A stretch of DNA of 24,931 nucleotides. Source: Dehalococcoidia bacterium UBA1123 (lineage in GTDB: Bacteria > Chloroflexota > Dehalococcoidia > Lucifugimonadales > UBA1123). Position numbers and translations under genes: made by a program. Within the stretch, counting starts at the first letter, position 1; every line of letters starts with the position of its first letter. Location: the NCBI GenBank assembly GCA_002313895.1, contig DCAW01000105.1, positions 51,580 through 76,510 of the forward strand, read 5' to 3'. The notes under the pieces were generated by a model. That model searched no databases and was not told the origin of the DNA. It worked only from the letters and a program-made list of their open reading frames with translations. This document shows, piece by piece, positions 8,166-15,316 of this stretch.

Positions 8166-8188
8166 TAAAATTGGACGAGGGTTATAAT
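8159..8188 (+). promoter_or_regulatory. Promoter of the propeller lipoprotein gene, probably giving a leaderless mRNA
   Basis: TTGCGA (8159-8164, 4 of 6), an 18-nt spacer and a perfect TATAAT (8183-8188). The ATG at 8198 is only 9 nt beyond the -10 element, so transcription should start at or within a few bases of the initiation codon. There is no room for a Shine-Dalgarno sequence. Confidence 0.65.
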
Positions 8189-8197
8189 CGCTCCACT

Positions 8198-9241
8198 ATG
8201 AAAAATCACACGCGATTGTCACTGTTGATCTTCTTTTTGGTCGCTGGAGTTCTGTCTGCGTGTAGTAGCGCAGACCCTGAGGATGGTTCGTCGTCACAGG
8301 CGTCCGCCGCGTCTCAACCGGAAGCATCCGGGCCTTTGCTATGGAACATCCTTCCCCAATTCCCGCCCAGGGACGAGGTGATTAGCCGCCGTCTGTTGGG
8401 GCTTAACGATCTGACCATGGTGGACGCGAACACCGCCTGGATCGTTGGAACTGACGGGGGAATCGGCTACACAACCAACTCAGGTATAGACTGGGTGCTT
8501 CAAAAGACGGGAACCGCCGTAAACCTCACATCTGTGTCCTTCGTGGACGCTGCGCAAGGTTGGGTTGTGGGAACAGCTGGCACCCTTCTGCACACCACTG
8601 ACAGCGGGACCACCTGGACTCCGTTGGAAGGCATCAAGGGCGTATTCTCGCTGGATGGAATAGATTTCGTCAGCGCCACCACTGGGTGGACCGTCTCTGA
8701 CACCGGCGGCGTTTATATGTCATCTGACGGCGGGGTCTCGTGGACCAAGCAGGAAAGCAATACCAAACAAGACCTCATCGACATCGTAATGCTAGACGAC
8801 GGCCAGAATGGCTGGGCTGTGGGCTGGTCGGGAACTATCATTCACACCGCGGACGCCGGAGCCACCTGGACAGAGCAGAACAGCGGCGTGGCCGGGATAC
8901 TAAACGGCGTTTGGTTCATTGATGCGAACATCGGCACTATCGCTGGGAGCGAAGGCACAATTCTCCGCACCGCTGACGGCGGCGTCACCTGGACTCAACA
9001 GACCAGCAACACCACAGCGGACTTGATTGGAATTTTCTTCTTCGATGCGCAAAACGGCTGGGCCGTCGGTTCCAAGAACACCATAATGAACACCACCGAT
9101 GGCGGAACCACATGGACGCAGCAGAAAACATCCACCTCATCGGACGCCATCAGAGCGGTCGTGTTCACCAGTCTTGACAGTGGCCTATCCGCTGGAAGCG
9201 GCGGTCATATCTGGAAGTGGGGAACAAAGTTAGAGGATTAA
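8198..9241 (+). CDS. Ycf48-like (BNR-type) beta-propeller lipoprotein
   Basis: A 347-residue exported lipoprotein. The signal peptide (MKNHTRLSLLIFFLVAGVLS) ends in LSAC, giving lipidated Cys22. A short Ser/Ala-rich linker follows, then six Ycf48 repeats and a partial seventh, for example GWVVGTAGTLLHTTDSGTTW and GWAVGWSGTIIHTADAGATW. The open frame extends upstream to 8084, but this start is chosen because it makes a clean lipoprotein signal and sits 9 nt after a perfect TATAAT. It is a paralogue of the protein at 2620-3696, which is instead anchored by a transmembrane helix. The stop codon is 2 nt before the gamma-glutamyltransferase start, so the two are cotranscribed. The function is unknown; surface scaffold or assembly factor is a family-based guess. 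Confidence 0.87.
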   Translation: MKNHTRLSLLIFFLVAGVLSACSSADPEDGSSSQASAASQPEASGPLLWNILPQFPPRDEVISRRLLGLNDLTMVDANTAWIVGTDGGIGYTTNSGIDWVLQKTGTAVNLTSVSFVDAAQGWVVGTAGTLLHTTDSGTTWTPLEGIKGVFSLDGIDFVSATTGWTVSDTGGVYMSSDGGVSWTKQESNTKQDLIDIVMLDDGQNGWAVGWSGTIIHTADAGATWTEQNSGVAGILNGVWFIDANIGTIAGSEGTILRTADGGVTWTQQTSNTTADLIGIFFFDAQNGWAVGSKNTIMNTTDGGTTWTQQKTSTSSDAIRAVVFTSLDSGLSAGSGGHIWKWGTKLED

Positions 9242-9243
9242 GC

Positions 9244-11043
9244 ATGCCAGAATTCACGACCCGACCAACGATTATGGGAACCAGAGGAGTTGTAACCTCG
9301 GGCCACTATCTGGCAACCGCCGCAGGCTTCCGCATCATGGAGCAGGGCGGCAACGCCATCGACGCCGCTGCGACAATGTGCTTTTGCCTGAACCTGCTAG
9401 AGCCTCAGAGCAACGGCATCGGAGGCGAGGTGCCCACCCTTATATACTCTGCCAAAGAGCGCAGGACGTTCGCCGTCAGCGGCATGGGCTGGTCTCCTAA
9501 AAATTTCACTATTGAATGGTGCCGCCAGAACGGCGTGGACTTGATTCCTGGCGACGGCTACCTCCCTGCCACCGTTCCTAGTGTTGTCGGGGCGTGGGCC
9601 GCCGCCGTCAGCAGATTCGGCACGATGAGCTTCTCACAGATACTTCAGCCGGTCATCGAGCTAGCCGAAAACGGCTACCCGGTCTATCAGCGAATGCACG
9701 ACAGGCTGGAGCAATTCTCGGAACGGTTCCGCAGTCTCTACCCCACCACCGCCGCCATATATCTCCCCGACGGAAAGGTTCCAGAGGTGGGCCAGATAAT
9801 CCGAAACCCCGACTTCGGCAAGTCCATGAGGATCATGTGTGATGCCGAGGACGCAGCCAAGTCTCAGGGCCGGGTCGCGGGCATCGAGGCCGCGCGAGAC
9901 GCATTCTACAAAGGGCCCATAGCCAAACGCATAGCCGAGTTCATCCGAGAGAACCCGGTCATGGACGCCAGCGGCGAAGCCCACGCAGGCCTGCTCTCAG
10001 AGGAGGACATGGCCGAGTGGGAGGCAACCATCGAACAGCCAGTGACTTACGAGTACAAGGGCTTGGACGTCTACAAATGCCCGTCCTGGACTCAGGGGCC
10101 TGTGTTCCTGCAACAGCTTGCCATTCTGAAAGGCTTCGACCTCCAGGACCAAGGACATAACACTACTGAATACCTGCACACGGTAGTCGAGTCGGCCAAG
10201 CTGGCCTTCGCTGACCGCGACACCTACTACGGCGACCCACTATTCGACGAAACTCCACTGGGCATGCTCCTCTCCGAGGATTATTCGGTGGGACGGCGAG
10301 AATTGGTCGGCGAGAAGGCGTCGATGGAGTTCAGGCCTGGCGACCTAGGCGGCGGAGTGCCGGACTACGCCCTGGCGTCGGTGGCGGACGACAACCGGCG
10401 CGCTCTGGGCATCGGAGCCAGAGACGTCCAAGACCTGGGATTCGACCACGCCCATGTGGGCGACACAACCCACCTGGACGCCGTGGACAGCGAGGGCAAC
10501 ATGGTTGCCGCAACGCCCAGCGGCGGATGGCTAGGCACATCTCCGATCATTGAAGGGCTGGGATTCCCTCTGGGGACCCGAGGCCAGATGTTCTACCTCA
10601 ACGCCGACAGGCCCAACGCGCTTGCTCCACACAAGAGGCCCCGGGCAACCCTCACGCCATCTCTTGTGATGAAGGATGGCGAGCCGTACATGGTCTTCGG
10701 CACCCCTGGAGGCGATGCCCAAGACCAATGGACACTCCAATTCTTCTTGAACTACGTCGAGTTCGGCATGGAGCTTCAAGAGGCCTTAGATGCCCCGACG
10801 GTGCATTCGGTCCACTTCCCGTCGTCTTTCTATCCGCGAGAGGCGTTCGCCGGACGCGTTTTCGCAGAGTCTCGGCTCGATCAAGAAGTGTTCAGCAATA
10901 TGGAGGGCCGAGGCCACGAGATGGTCAAAAACAGTCCATGGCAGCATGGCAAGCTTATGGCCATCCGATTCCACAAGGACACCGGCCTGATCGAGGGCGC
11001 AGTGTCGGCCAAGGGGAACATCGGCTACGCCCTGGGCTGGTGA
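9244..11043 (+). CDS. Gamma-glutamyltransferase family protein
   Basis: A 599-residue Ntn-hydrolase of the gamma-glutamyltranspeptidase family. The proenzyme cleaves itself before a threonine that becomes the nucleophile. The motif GDTTHLDAVDSEGNMVAATP places the candidate nucleophile at Thr408 or Thr409, and the GTPGG loop (MVFGTPGGDAQDQW) follows. Near the N-terminus, GGNAIDAAATM and NGIGGEV are typical family motifs. The ATG at 9244 is chosen because AGAGGA lies about 7 nt upstream; an earlier in-frame start (9217) would overlap the preceding gene. No signal peptide is evident, unlike classical periplasmic enzymes, so a cytoplasmic acylase or hydrolase role is possible. The Ser-rich lid residues of glutathione-type enzymes are not obvious and the substrate is open. 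Confidence 0.92.
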   Translation: MPEFTTRPTIMGTRGVVTSGHYLATAAGFRIMEQGGNAIDAAATMCFCLNLLEPQSNGIGGEVPTLIYSAKERRTFAVSGMGWSPKNFTIEWCRQNGVDLIPGDGYLPATVPSVVGAWAAAVSRFGTMSFSQILQPVIELAENGYPVYQRMHDRLEQFSERFRSLYPTTAAIYLPDGKVPEVGQIIRNPDFGKSMRIMCDAEDAAKSQGRVAGIEAARDAFYKGPIAKRIAEFIRENPVMDASGEAHAGLLSEEDMAEWEATIEQPVTYEYKGLDVYKCPSWTQGPVFLQQLAILKGFDLQDQGHNTTEYLHTVVESAKLAFADRDTYYGDPLFDETPLGMLLSEDYSVGRRELVGEKASMEFRPGDLGGGVPDYALASVADDNRRALGIGARDVQDLGFDHAHVGDTTHLDAVDSEGNMVAATPSGGWLGTSPIIEGLGFPLGTRGQMFYLNADRPNALAPHKRPRATLTPSLVMKDGEPYMVFGTPGGDAQDQWTLQFFLNYVEFGMELQEALDAPTVHSVHFPSSFYPREAFAGRVFAESRLDQEVFSNMEGRGHEMVKNSPWQHGKLMAIRFHKDTGLIEGAVSAKGNIGYALGW

Positions 11044-11054
11044 CCCCTCTCACG

Positions 11055-11148
11055 CCATCCTGAGACCGCGGTCGAAGGGTCGTCGTCCGTAGAACAACGA
11101 TTGTTTATCAGGCGACCAGACCCTTCGGGTCGTTCAAAAACAGGTCAT
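11055..11148. repeat. Intergenic dispersed repeat, copy 1
   Basis: A roughly 94-bp element between the gamma-glutamyltransferase and the MFS gene. It shares with copy 2 (12978-13071) the blocks CCTGAGA-n2-GC-n-GTCGAAGGGTC, CGACCAGA, TTCG-n2-TCG and GGTCAT at near-identical spacing (54 versus 55 nt between the first two blocks). CGAAGGGTC near 11073-11081 and GACCCTTCG near 11118-11127 are inverted, so the transcript can fold into a hairpin and may terminate transcription. Confidence 0.7.
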
Positions 11149-11246
11149 CTCTAGCGCCTGTCGCTTCTTCTTTTGTTCATCTTTCATTGCATCACTTGAC
11201 GCTCCGATATAACATCACGCCCACACCCATTCGATCAGGCGAATCG

Positions 11247-12488
11247 TTGGTCTCACAAGCAAGAAAATCCAGTTCTAAGTTCCGGATGTTCGTCGCTTTG
11301 CGTCACCGGGAGTTCCGAAAATACTTCTACAGCATGCTGTGGCAGTCGTCCGGTTACGCAATGCAGTTTCTCATCGTGGGCTGGCTGGTGCTTGAGCTTA
11401 CCGATTCTGGTTCGCAGCTTGGCTTCGTGATTTTCCTGTACGGAATCCCAAACCTTGCCCTCATGCCTCTGGCAGGAATCGCCGCCGACCGTATGGATCG
11501 TCGTCAGTTCTTGATTATCAGCCAGGCGGCGGTGACCTTCACCCTAGTGGCGTTAGCGACACTGACGATGATGGAACAGATAGCCATGTGGCGTGTGTAC
11601 GTCGCCGTCACAATGCTTGGGGCTATCCAGGGCTTCGTCATGCCTGCCAGCATGGCGATAGTGGCTGATCTGGTCGAGCGTGACGACATCCTCAACGCAA
11701 ATTCGCTCAACTCGGCAGTGTTCAATGGGACACGAATTTTGGCTCCTTTCGTCGCGGGGGTAATCGTCGAGATGGCGGGTATCGGCGAGGCGTTGTTCGT
11801 TAACGCCGCCTGTTTCGGGCTGGGGACCATCCACATCTGGAGTTTGCGAAACGTGCCCTCCTACGATTCAGCCACCGAGACGAACGTCTTGGGGAACCTC
11901 CTGGAAGGGCTAAAGTTCACCGTCAAAACACCTGTGGTGTTCGGCATCGTCGGCATGGGTTTCGCGTTCGGATTTTTCGGAGCGGCCTATTTGCAAATCC
12001 TGCCCGCCTTCGCGAAGGACGTTCTGGGCCTCGATGCTGTAGGCGCAGGACTGTTGCTTTCCGCCTCGGGGGCCGGCTCGCTGGTGGGCAACCTGGCTCT
12101 GGCGGCGCTGGGCAACTCGCGCCACAAATACTGGCTTCTGTTGGGAACCATCATTATTTTCGGCGTGTCCCTGCTAGCGCTCGCTTGGTCAACGTGGCGC
12201 CCGGTGTCGCTGGTCTTGATGTTCTTCGTCGGCATGGGCTTCGCAGGCTTCATATCAGTCATGACGACAGTGCTTCAGCTGACCACCCCTCCAGCCATGA
12301 GAGGCCGAATAATGAGCATGATGCTGATAAGCGCGTCCCTTCACTACCTCGGCGCTCTGCCCTTGAGCATAGTGGCGGAACTGTATAGCTGGCCGATTTC
12401 CCTGACCGCAGGCTCGTTGCTGATGCTGTCCGTCGTAGTCTGGCTCGGAGTTCTGAATCCGTCGATTCGGCGCATGCATGTGGAGTAG
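11247..12488 (+). CDS. MFS transporter (MFS_3/EntS-like exporter family)
   Basis: A major facilitator superfamily protein of about 413 residues with the family hallmarks: ALRHREFRKYF before helix 1, a loop 2-3 motif AGIAADRMDRRQFL, FVMPASMAIVADLVERDDIL and NANSLNSAVFNGTRILAP. The last two are typical of the MFS_3/enterobactin-exporter group. About 10-12 membrane helices are visible. The start is uncertain. The frame opens at a TTG at 11187, but a TATAAC candidate -10 sits at 11208-11213, so starts at TTG 11247 (AGGCGA just upstream) or ATG 11286 are more likely. It is probably an efflux pump for a small molecule; the substrate is unknown. It is bordered by the two repeat copies. Confidence 0.87.
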   Translation: MVSQARKSSSKFRMFVALRHREFRKYFYSMLWQSSGYAMQFLIVGWLVLELTDSGSQLGFVIFLYGIPNLALMPLAGIAADRMDRRQFLIISQAAVTFTLVALATLTMMEQIAMWRVYVAVTMLGAIQGFVMPASMAIVADLVERDDILNANSLNSAVFNGTRILAPFVAGVIVEMAGIGEALFVNAACFGLGTIHIWSLRNVPSYDSATETNVLGNLLEGLKFTVKTPVVFGIVGMGFAFGFFGAAYLQILPAFAKDVLGLDAVGAGLLLSASGAGSLVGNLALAALGNSRHKYWLLLGTIIIFGVSLLALAWSTWRPVSLVLMFFVGMGFAGFISVMTTVLQLTTPPAMRGRIMSMMLISASLHYLGALPLSIVAELYSWPISLTAGSLLMLSVVVWLGVLNPSIRRMHVE

Positions 12489-12582
12489 GCGCCAATTGTC
12501 GGGTGTCCAGAGGGACTCCAAACGTTGATTGACCATTCGAAATTGTGCCTCCAAGAAGCAGTTGAATCCATTATAACGAATA

Positions 12583-12598
12583 TGTGAAAGTATTCACA
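12583..12598. promoter_or_regulatory. CRP/FNR-family-like palindrome
   Basis: TGTGAAAGTATTCACA reads TGTGA-N6-TCACA, the exact half-site arrangement bound by CRP of E. coli, with perfect symmetry over six bases per arm. It sits just downstream of a TATAAC candidate -10 (12572-12577; no good -35) and 21 nt before the start codon at 12620. If that promoter is real, the site is in a repressor position. The regulator is unknown and chance occurrence is possible. Confidence 0.45.
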
Positions 12599-12619
12599 AT
12601 CTGTTACGGAGGCATTAGA

Positions 12620-12950
12620 ATGGAGTTCCTCACTGAGCTTTCCTTGAAGATGTATCCGCCCCTCTTCATGATGGCGATTGGACTGGCGGTCCTGCTCATG
12701 GGCGCGGCGATGGATGGCTCATCGAGGCCTCTACAGTCCGATGTCTGACCCCACCAAGATGCACAGGTTCGTGATCGGATTCCGCATCGCGGTCATCGGA
12801 ATCACGGTGGCCGGACTGGGGGCCGCGTGGAACTGGAACATTCTGTGGCTGTTCGTCCTGTCTCTGGCCTTCGGAGGCGAGGAGCTTATGGAGTCAACCG
12901 TCCACCTCTACATACTCCGAAGGGGGCCGAGTCGCCCGGCTACGGCGTAG
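12620..12950 (+). pseudogene. Small three-helix membrane protein, frameshifted by an ATGG tandem duplication
   Basis: An ATG at 12620 with GGAGG 7 nt upstream opens a frame reading MEFLTELSLKMYPPLFMMAI, then GLAVLLMGAAM, then a stop at 12746-12748. The next frame continues from 12714 as MAHRGLYSPMSDPTKMHRFV and two hydrophobic segments (IAVIGITVAGLGAAW; ILWLFVLSLAFGGEELM) to a stop at 12948-12950. At the junction the DNA reads ATGGATGG (12710-12717). Removing one ATGG joins the two frames without a gap into a protein of about 108 residues with three membrane helices. The downstream half could start at ATG 12714 or 12741. The family is not recognised. Gene decay, a reversible slippage switch, or an assembly error would all look the same here. 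Confidence 0.65.
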
Positions 12951-12977
12951 CGTTCAGCCGTCAGCCACGAGACGATG

Positions 12978-13071
12978 CCACCCTGAGAGCGCAGTCGAAG
13001 GGTCTAGTCGCGTGTAGGTCGCGCCTGTCATGTCAGCGACCAGATGCTTCGCATCGACTCAGAATGGTCAT
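12978..13071. repeat. Intergenic dispersed repeat, copy 2
   Basis: The second copy of the element at 11055-11148, in the same orientation, 28 bp after the small membrane protein. The same ordered blocks are present: CCTGAGA (from 12982), GTCGAAGGGTC, CGACCAGA (from 13037) and GGTCAT (from 13066). The inner sequence between blocks has diverged. In this copy the second arm (ATGCTTCGCAT) is itself palindromic. Confidence 0.7.
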
Positions 13072-13218
13072 GCGTCATCACTTTGCCACCTTTCGACCTG
13101 ACCTCCACTGAATTGCTCGTCCGCGCTCGCAGACAAGCGAAGAATTATTCGCCTCGAAACGGCTTGATAAAGCATTGCTATTTTCTTAGAAAGAAATTAG
13201 TCTTTGTTTAGCACAAAT

Positions 13219-13238
13219 GTTGGCATCGTATTGCCAAC
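13219..13238. promoter_or_regulatory. Perfect 7-bp inverted repeat, candidate operator
   Basis: GTTGGCA (13219-13225) and TGCCAAC (13232-13238) flank a 6-bp centre, TCGTAT. It lies about 100 bp upstream of the four-cysteine protein gene and about 20 bp before a TATAGA that could be a -10 (13262-13267; no good -35). The form fits a dimeric repressor site; a short RNA hairpin is the alternative. The rest of 12951-13341 holds only repeat copy 2 and no convincing gene. Confidence 0.4.
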
Positions 13239-13341
13239 CATGTGAACCATAACTCCCCCGGTATAGACCTTGCAAACCCTTTGTATTGGTGTGGGACAGC
13301 GCCGACGCGGAGGATTCCTTAAGACAGAGAAGGGTTGCGCT

Positions 13342-13713
13342 ATGCACAGAAACTCCAGTCCTCTGCCTTCACAATTGGACAAGCCTCTGGAAGAGTTCAT
13401 CACCACGCATATGCCGCCGTCATCCAGTCGGATTCCGCCCATCTACCGCGAGACAACCAAGTGCTACGCTTACATGTGTCCCTATGCCTACGGATGCTCC
13501 GAGAAGACCAACCGCCCAGCCCAGGTTATGATGCGCCGCTGCATGCGTTACATGCCTGAGGAGTTGAGGATCAAGCCCGCGCTCTCCGACTTCTCCCTGG
13601 ACCTTCTCGCCAAACATCGTGAAAACGGGGAGGGACTCTCTAAGCAGACCAATGCCATCCTCGACGAGCACCGCCCTGACGGCCCCGTTCGCAAAATCGC
13701 TCTGGAAGCCTGA
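13342..13713 (+). CDS. Small four-cysteine protein of unknown function
   Basis: A 123-residue protein that I do not recognise. The ATG at 13342 is chosen because AAGGG lies about 8 nt upstream; the open frame reaches back to 13270 with no better signal. It has a Pro/Ser-rich N-terminus, then a central cysteine cluster: CYAYMC, PYAYGC and a later RRCMRY, with Cys41, Cys46, Cys52 and Cys67 (CX4CX5CX14C). The C-terminal half is charged and probably helical. Four closely spaced cysteines suggest a metal site (zinc or Fe-S), but no known signature matches. It ends 11 bp from the converging amidase gene and has a possible operator upstream at 13219-13238. Confidence 0.7.
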   Translation: MHRNSSPLPSQLDKPLEEFITTHMPPSSSRIPPIYRETTKCYAYMCPYAYGCSEKTNRPAQVMMRRCMRYMPEELRIKPALSDFSLDLLAKHRENGEGLSKQTNAILDEHRPDGPVRKIALEA

Positions 13714-13724
13714 AACCTCGCCCC

Positions 13725-15158
13725 CTAGCTGACCTGCGGCCTGTGCTGAACCCAGGGACGGGCCGCTTCGAAGGCTGCGCTGAAGGCCAGAACTGTTTCC
13801 TCGTCGCCATGACGCCCAACAATGTGCAGGCCCACGGGCATGCCGTCTGAGTCGAAGCCGCAGGGGATACTGGCGGCGGCGTGACCGATTGTGTTGATGG
13901 GATGAGTGAAGGGCAAGAATCCCCAGGATGGGTTTGGATAGGGGTCCTGACCGTCGATCTTCTGCGGATACTCCTCTGTGGAAAAGGCTGTGACTGCCAT
14001 CGTTGGAGACACCAGAACGTCGTACTTCTCGAACACGTCGCCGAACTGTTGAAGCATCCGATCTCGCTCTCCGACCGCCTTGGCGTATTCGGCTCCGGTG
14101 ACCTTAGACCCGGCTTCGATGCACCAGCGAGCGTACCAGCTGAGAGGGTCGTCCGGGTCGTCCAACAGGTGGCCCTGAGTGAGGTATGCGTTAGAGCTAA
14201 AGAACGTGAACCAGGTATCGAAAGCTCCCTCCAGCTTCAGGTCTGCCTCCTCGACGGAGCATCCAAGCTCAGCGAACACGTTGGCGGCTTTCTCCGAAAT
14301 CTGGGCCACCTGGGGATCAACGGCCCCATAGCCGTAGTCGGGGCTGTACCCTACTCGCAGGCCCTCGATGCCTCGGCCCATGGCGGCCTCGAAATCCGGC
14401 GTTGGAGCGCGCAGAGAGCCGGGGTCGCGTGAGTCGTATCCAGCAACAACCTGAAGGAGCAACGCCGAGTCCCGAACGGTGCGGGTCAGAGGCCCCTGCT
14501 GGCTCGTGTAGTTGGAGGCAGGGGGCGCATCGACGCCCGAATAGCTGGACACTCGGCCCTGGGTGGGTTTGATGCCGTATGTGCCGTTGAAGCTGGCCGG
14601 TATTCTGATGGAACCTCCGCCGTCGCCGCCAGTCGCTAACGACGTCAGCCCGGCTATTATGGACGCACCCGCGCCGCCGCTGGAGCCGCCGGAGGTGCGC
14701 TCCGGGTTCCAGGGGTTGCGGCATGGCTCGCCCAATCGATTTTCGTTGGCTCCTAGCAGTCCGAACTCCGGAGAGTTGGTCTTGCCCAGCATAATGGCCC
14801 CCGCTGCCAGCACGCGCTCCACGACAGCGCAGTCGGCATCGGGAATCCGGTCTTTGTAGGCGAGCGAGCCTCCGGTAGTGCGGACTCCTTTTGTCATCTG
14901 GAGGTCTTTGATCGAGATGGGTATGCCGTGCAGAGGGCCAAGCTCGTCACCATCGGTCACAGCCTGCTCCGCTTTCCGGGCGGCGTCCAATGCGATCTCC
15001 GAGGTGACGGTCAAGTAGGAGTTGAGTTGAGGGTCGAGACGGTCAATGCGTTCGAGATATAGCTGGGTTATCTCGACGGGCGACACCTGTTTTTCTGCTA
15101 TAAGCTCTCGAAGCTCTGTCGCTGGCGCAAAGGCTAGATTCTCGTCGATGTTGGGCAT
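13725..15158 (-). CDS. Amidase (amidase signature family)
   Basis: A 477-residue serine hydrolase of the amidase signature family (relatives include GatA, FAAH and aryl/acyl amidases). The Ser-cisSer-Lys triad is visible: Lys84 in GIPISIKDLQ, the cis-Ser pair Ser159/Ser160 in TSGGSSGGAGAS, and the nucleophile Ser183 in GDGGGSIRIPASF. The length is normal. The start is well supported by GGAGG about 6 nt upstream of the ATG. No GatB or GatC genes adjoin and the C-terminus lacks obvious GatA tRNA-related features, so it is more likely a catabolic amide hydrolase than the tRNA amidotransferase subunit. It is transcribed divergently from the DHA2 MFS gene. Confidence 0.93.
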   Translation of the reverse strand: MPNIDENLAFAPATELRELIAEKQVSPVEITQLYLERIDRLDPQLNSYLTVTSEIALDAARKAEQAVTDGDELGPLHGIPISIKDLQMTKGVRTTGGSLAYKDRIPDADCAVVERVLAAGAIMLGKTNSPEFGLLGANENRLGEPCRNPWNPERTSGGSSGGAGASIIAGLTSLATGGDGGGSIRIPASFNGTYGIKPTQGRVSSYSGVDAPPASNYTSQQGPLTRTVRDSALLLQVVAGYDSRDPGSLRAPTPDFEAAMGRGIEGLRVGYSPDYGYGAVDPQVAQISEKAANVFAELGCSVEEADLKLEGAFDTWFTFFSSNAYLTQGHLLDDPDDPLSWYARWCIEAGSKVTGAEYAKAVGERDRMLQQFGDVFEKYDVLVSPTMAVTAFSTEEYPQKIDGQDPYPNPSWGFLPFTHPINTIGHAAASIPCGFDSDGMPVGLHIVGRHGDEETVLAFSAAFEAARPWVQHRPQVS

Positions 15159-15252
15159 GAGGATCCTCCGTGAAGATTTCGGTTTCGCGCCTGAATTATG
15201 TCACGCCGCCTGCGGTATGCCAACTGTGGATGCTGATGAGTTCCAATGGGAA

Positions 15253-15258
15253 TATAAT
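15253..15258 (+). promoter_or_regulatory. Perfect -10 hexamer upstream of the DHA2 transporter gene
   Basis: TATAAT lies in the 158-bp divergent interval, 58 nt before the TTG start at 15317. No good -35 is found 16-18 nt upstream. The interval also contains the tandem CTGACGG-CTGACGG (from 15268), whose first 11 bases recur at 5-15 of the window. Confidence 0.35.
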
Positions 15259-15316
15259 GCACGAAATCTGACGGCTGACGGTTGAAAGCTGGAGGCCAGG
15301 AGAGCAATCCAATACC

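Noticed and set aside
8084..8197. N-terminal extension of the propeller lipoprotein
   Set aside because: The extension covers the promoter and operator and would bury the lipoprotein signal peptide inside the protein.
2620..9241. Photosystem assembly role for the Ycf48-like proteins
   Set aside because: No photosynthesis gene is present in the window; Ycf48-type repeats are common in non-phototrophs.
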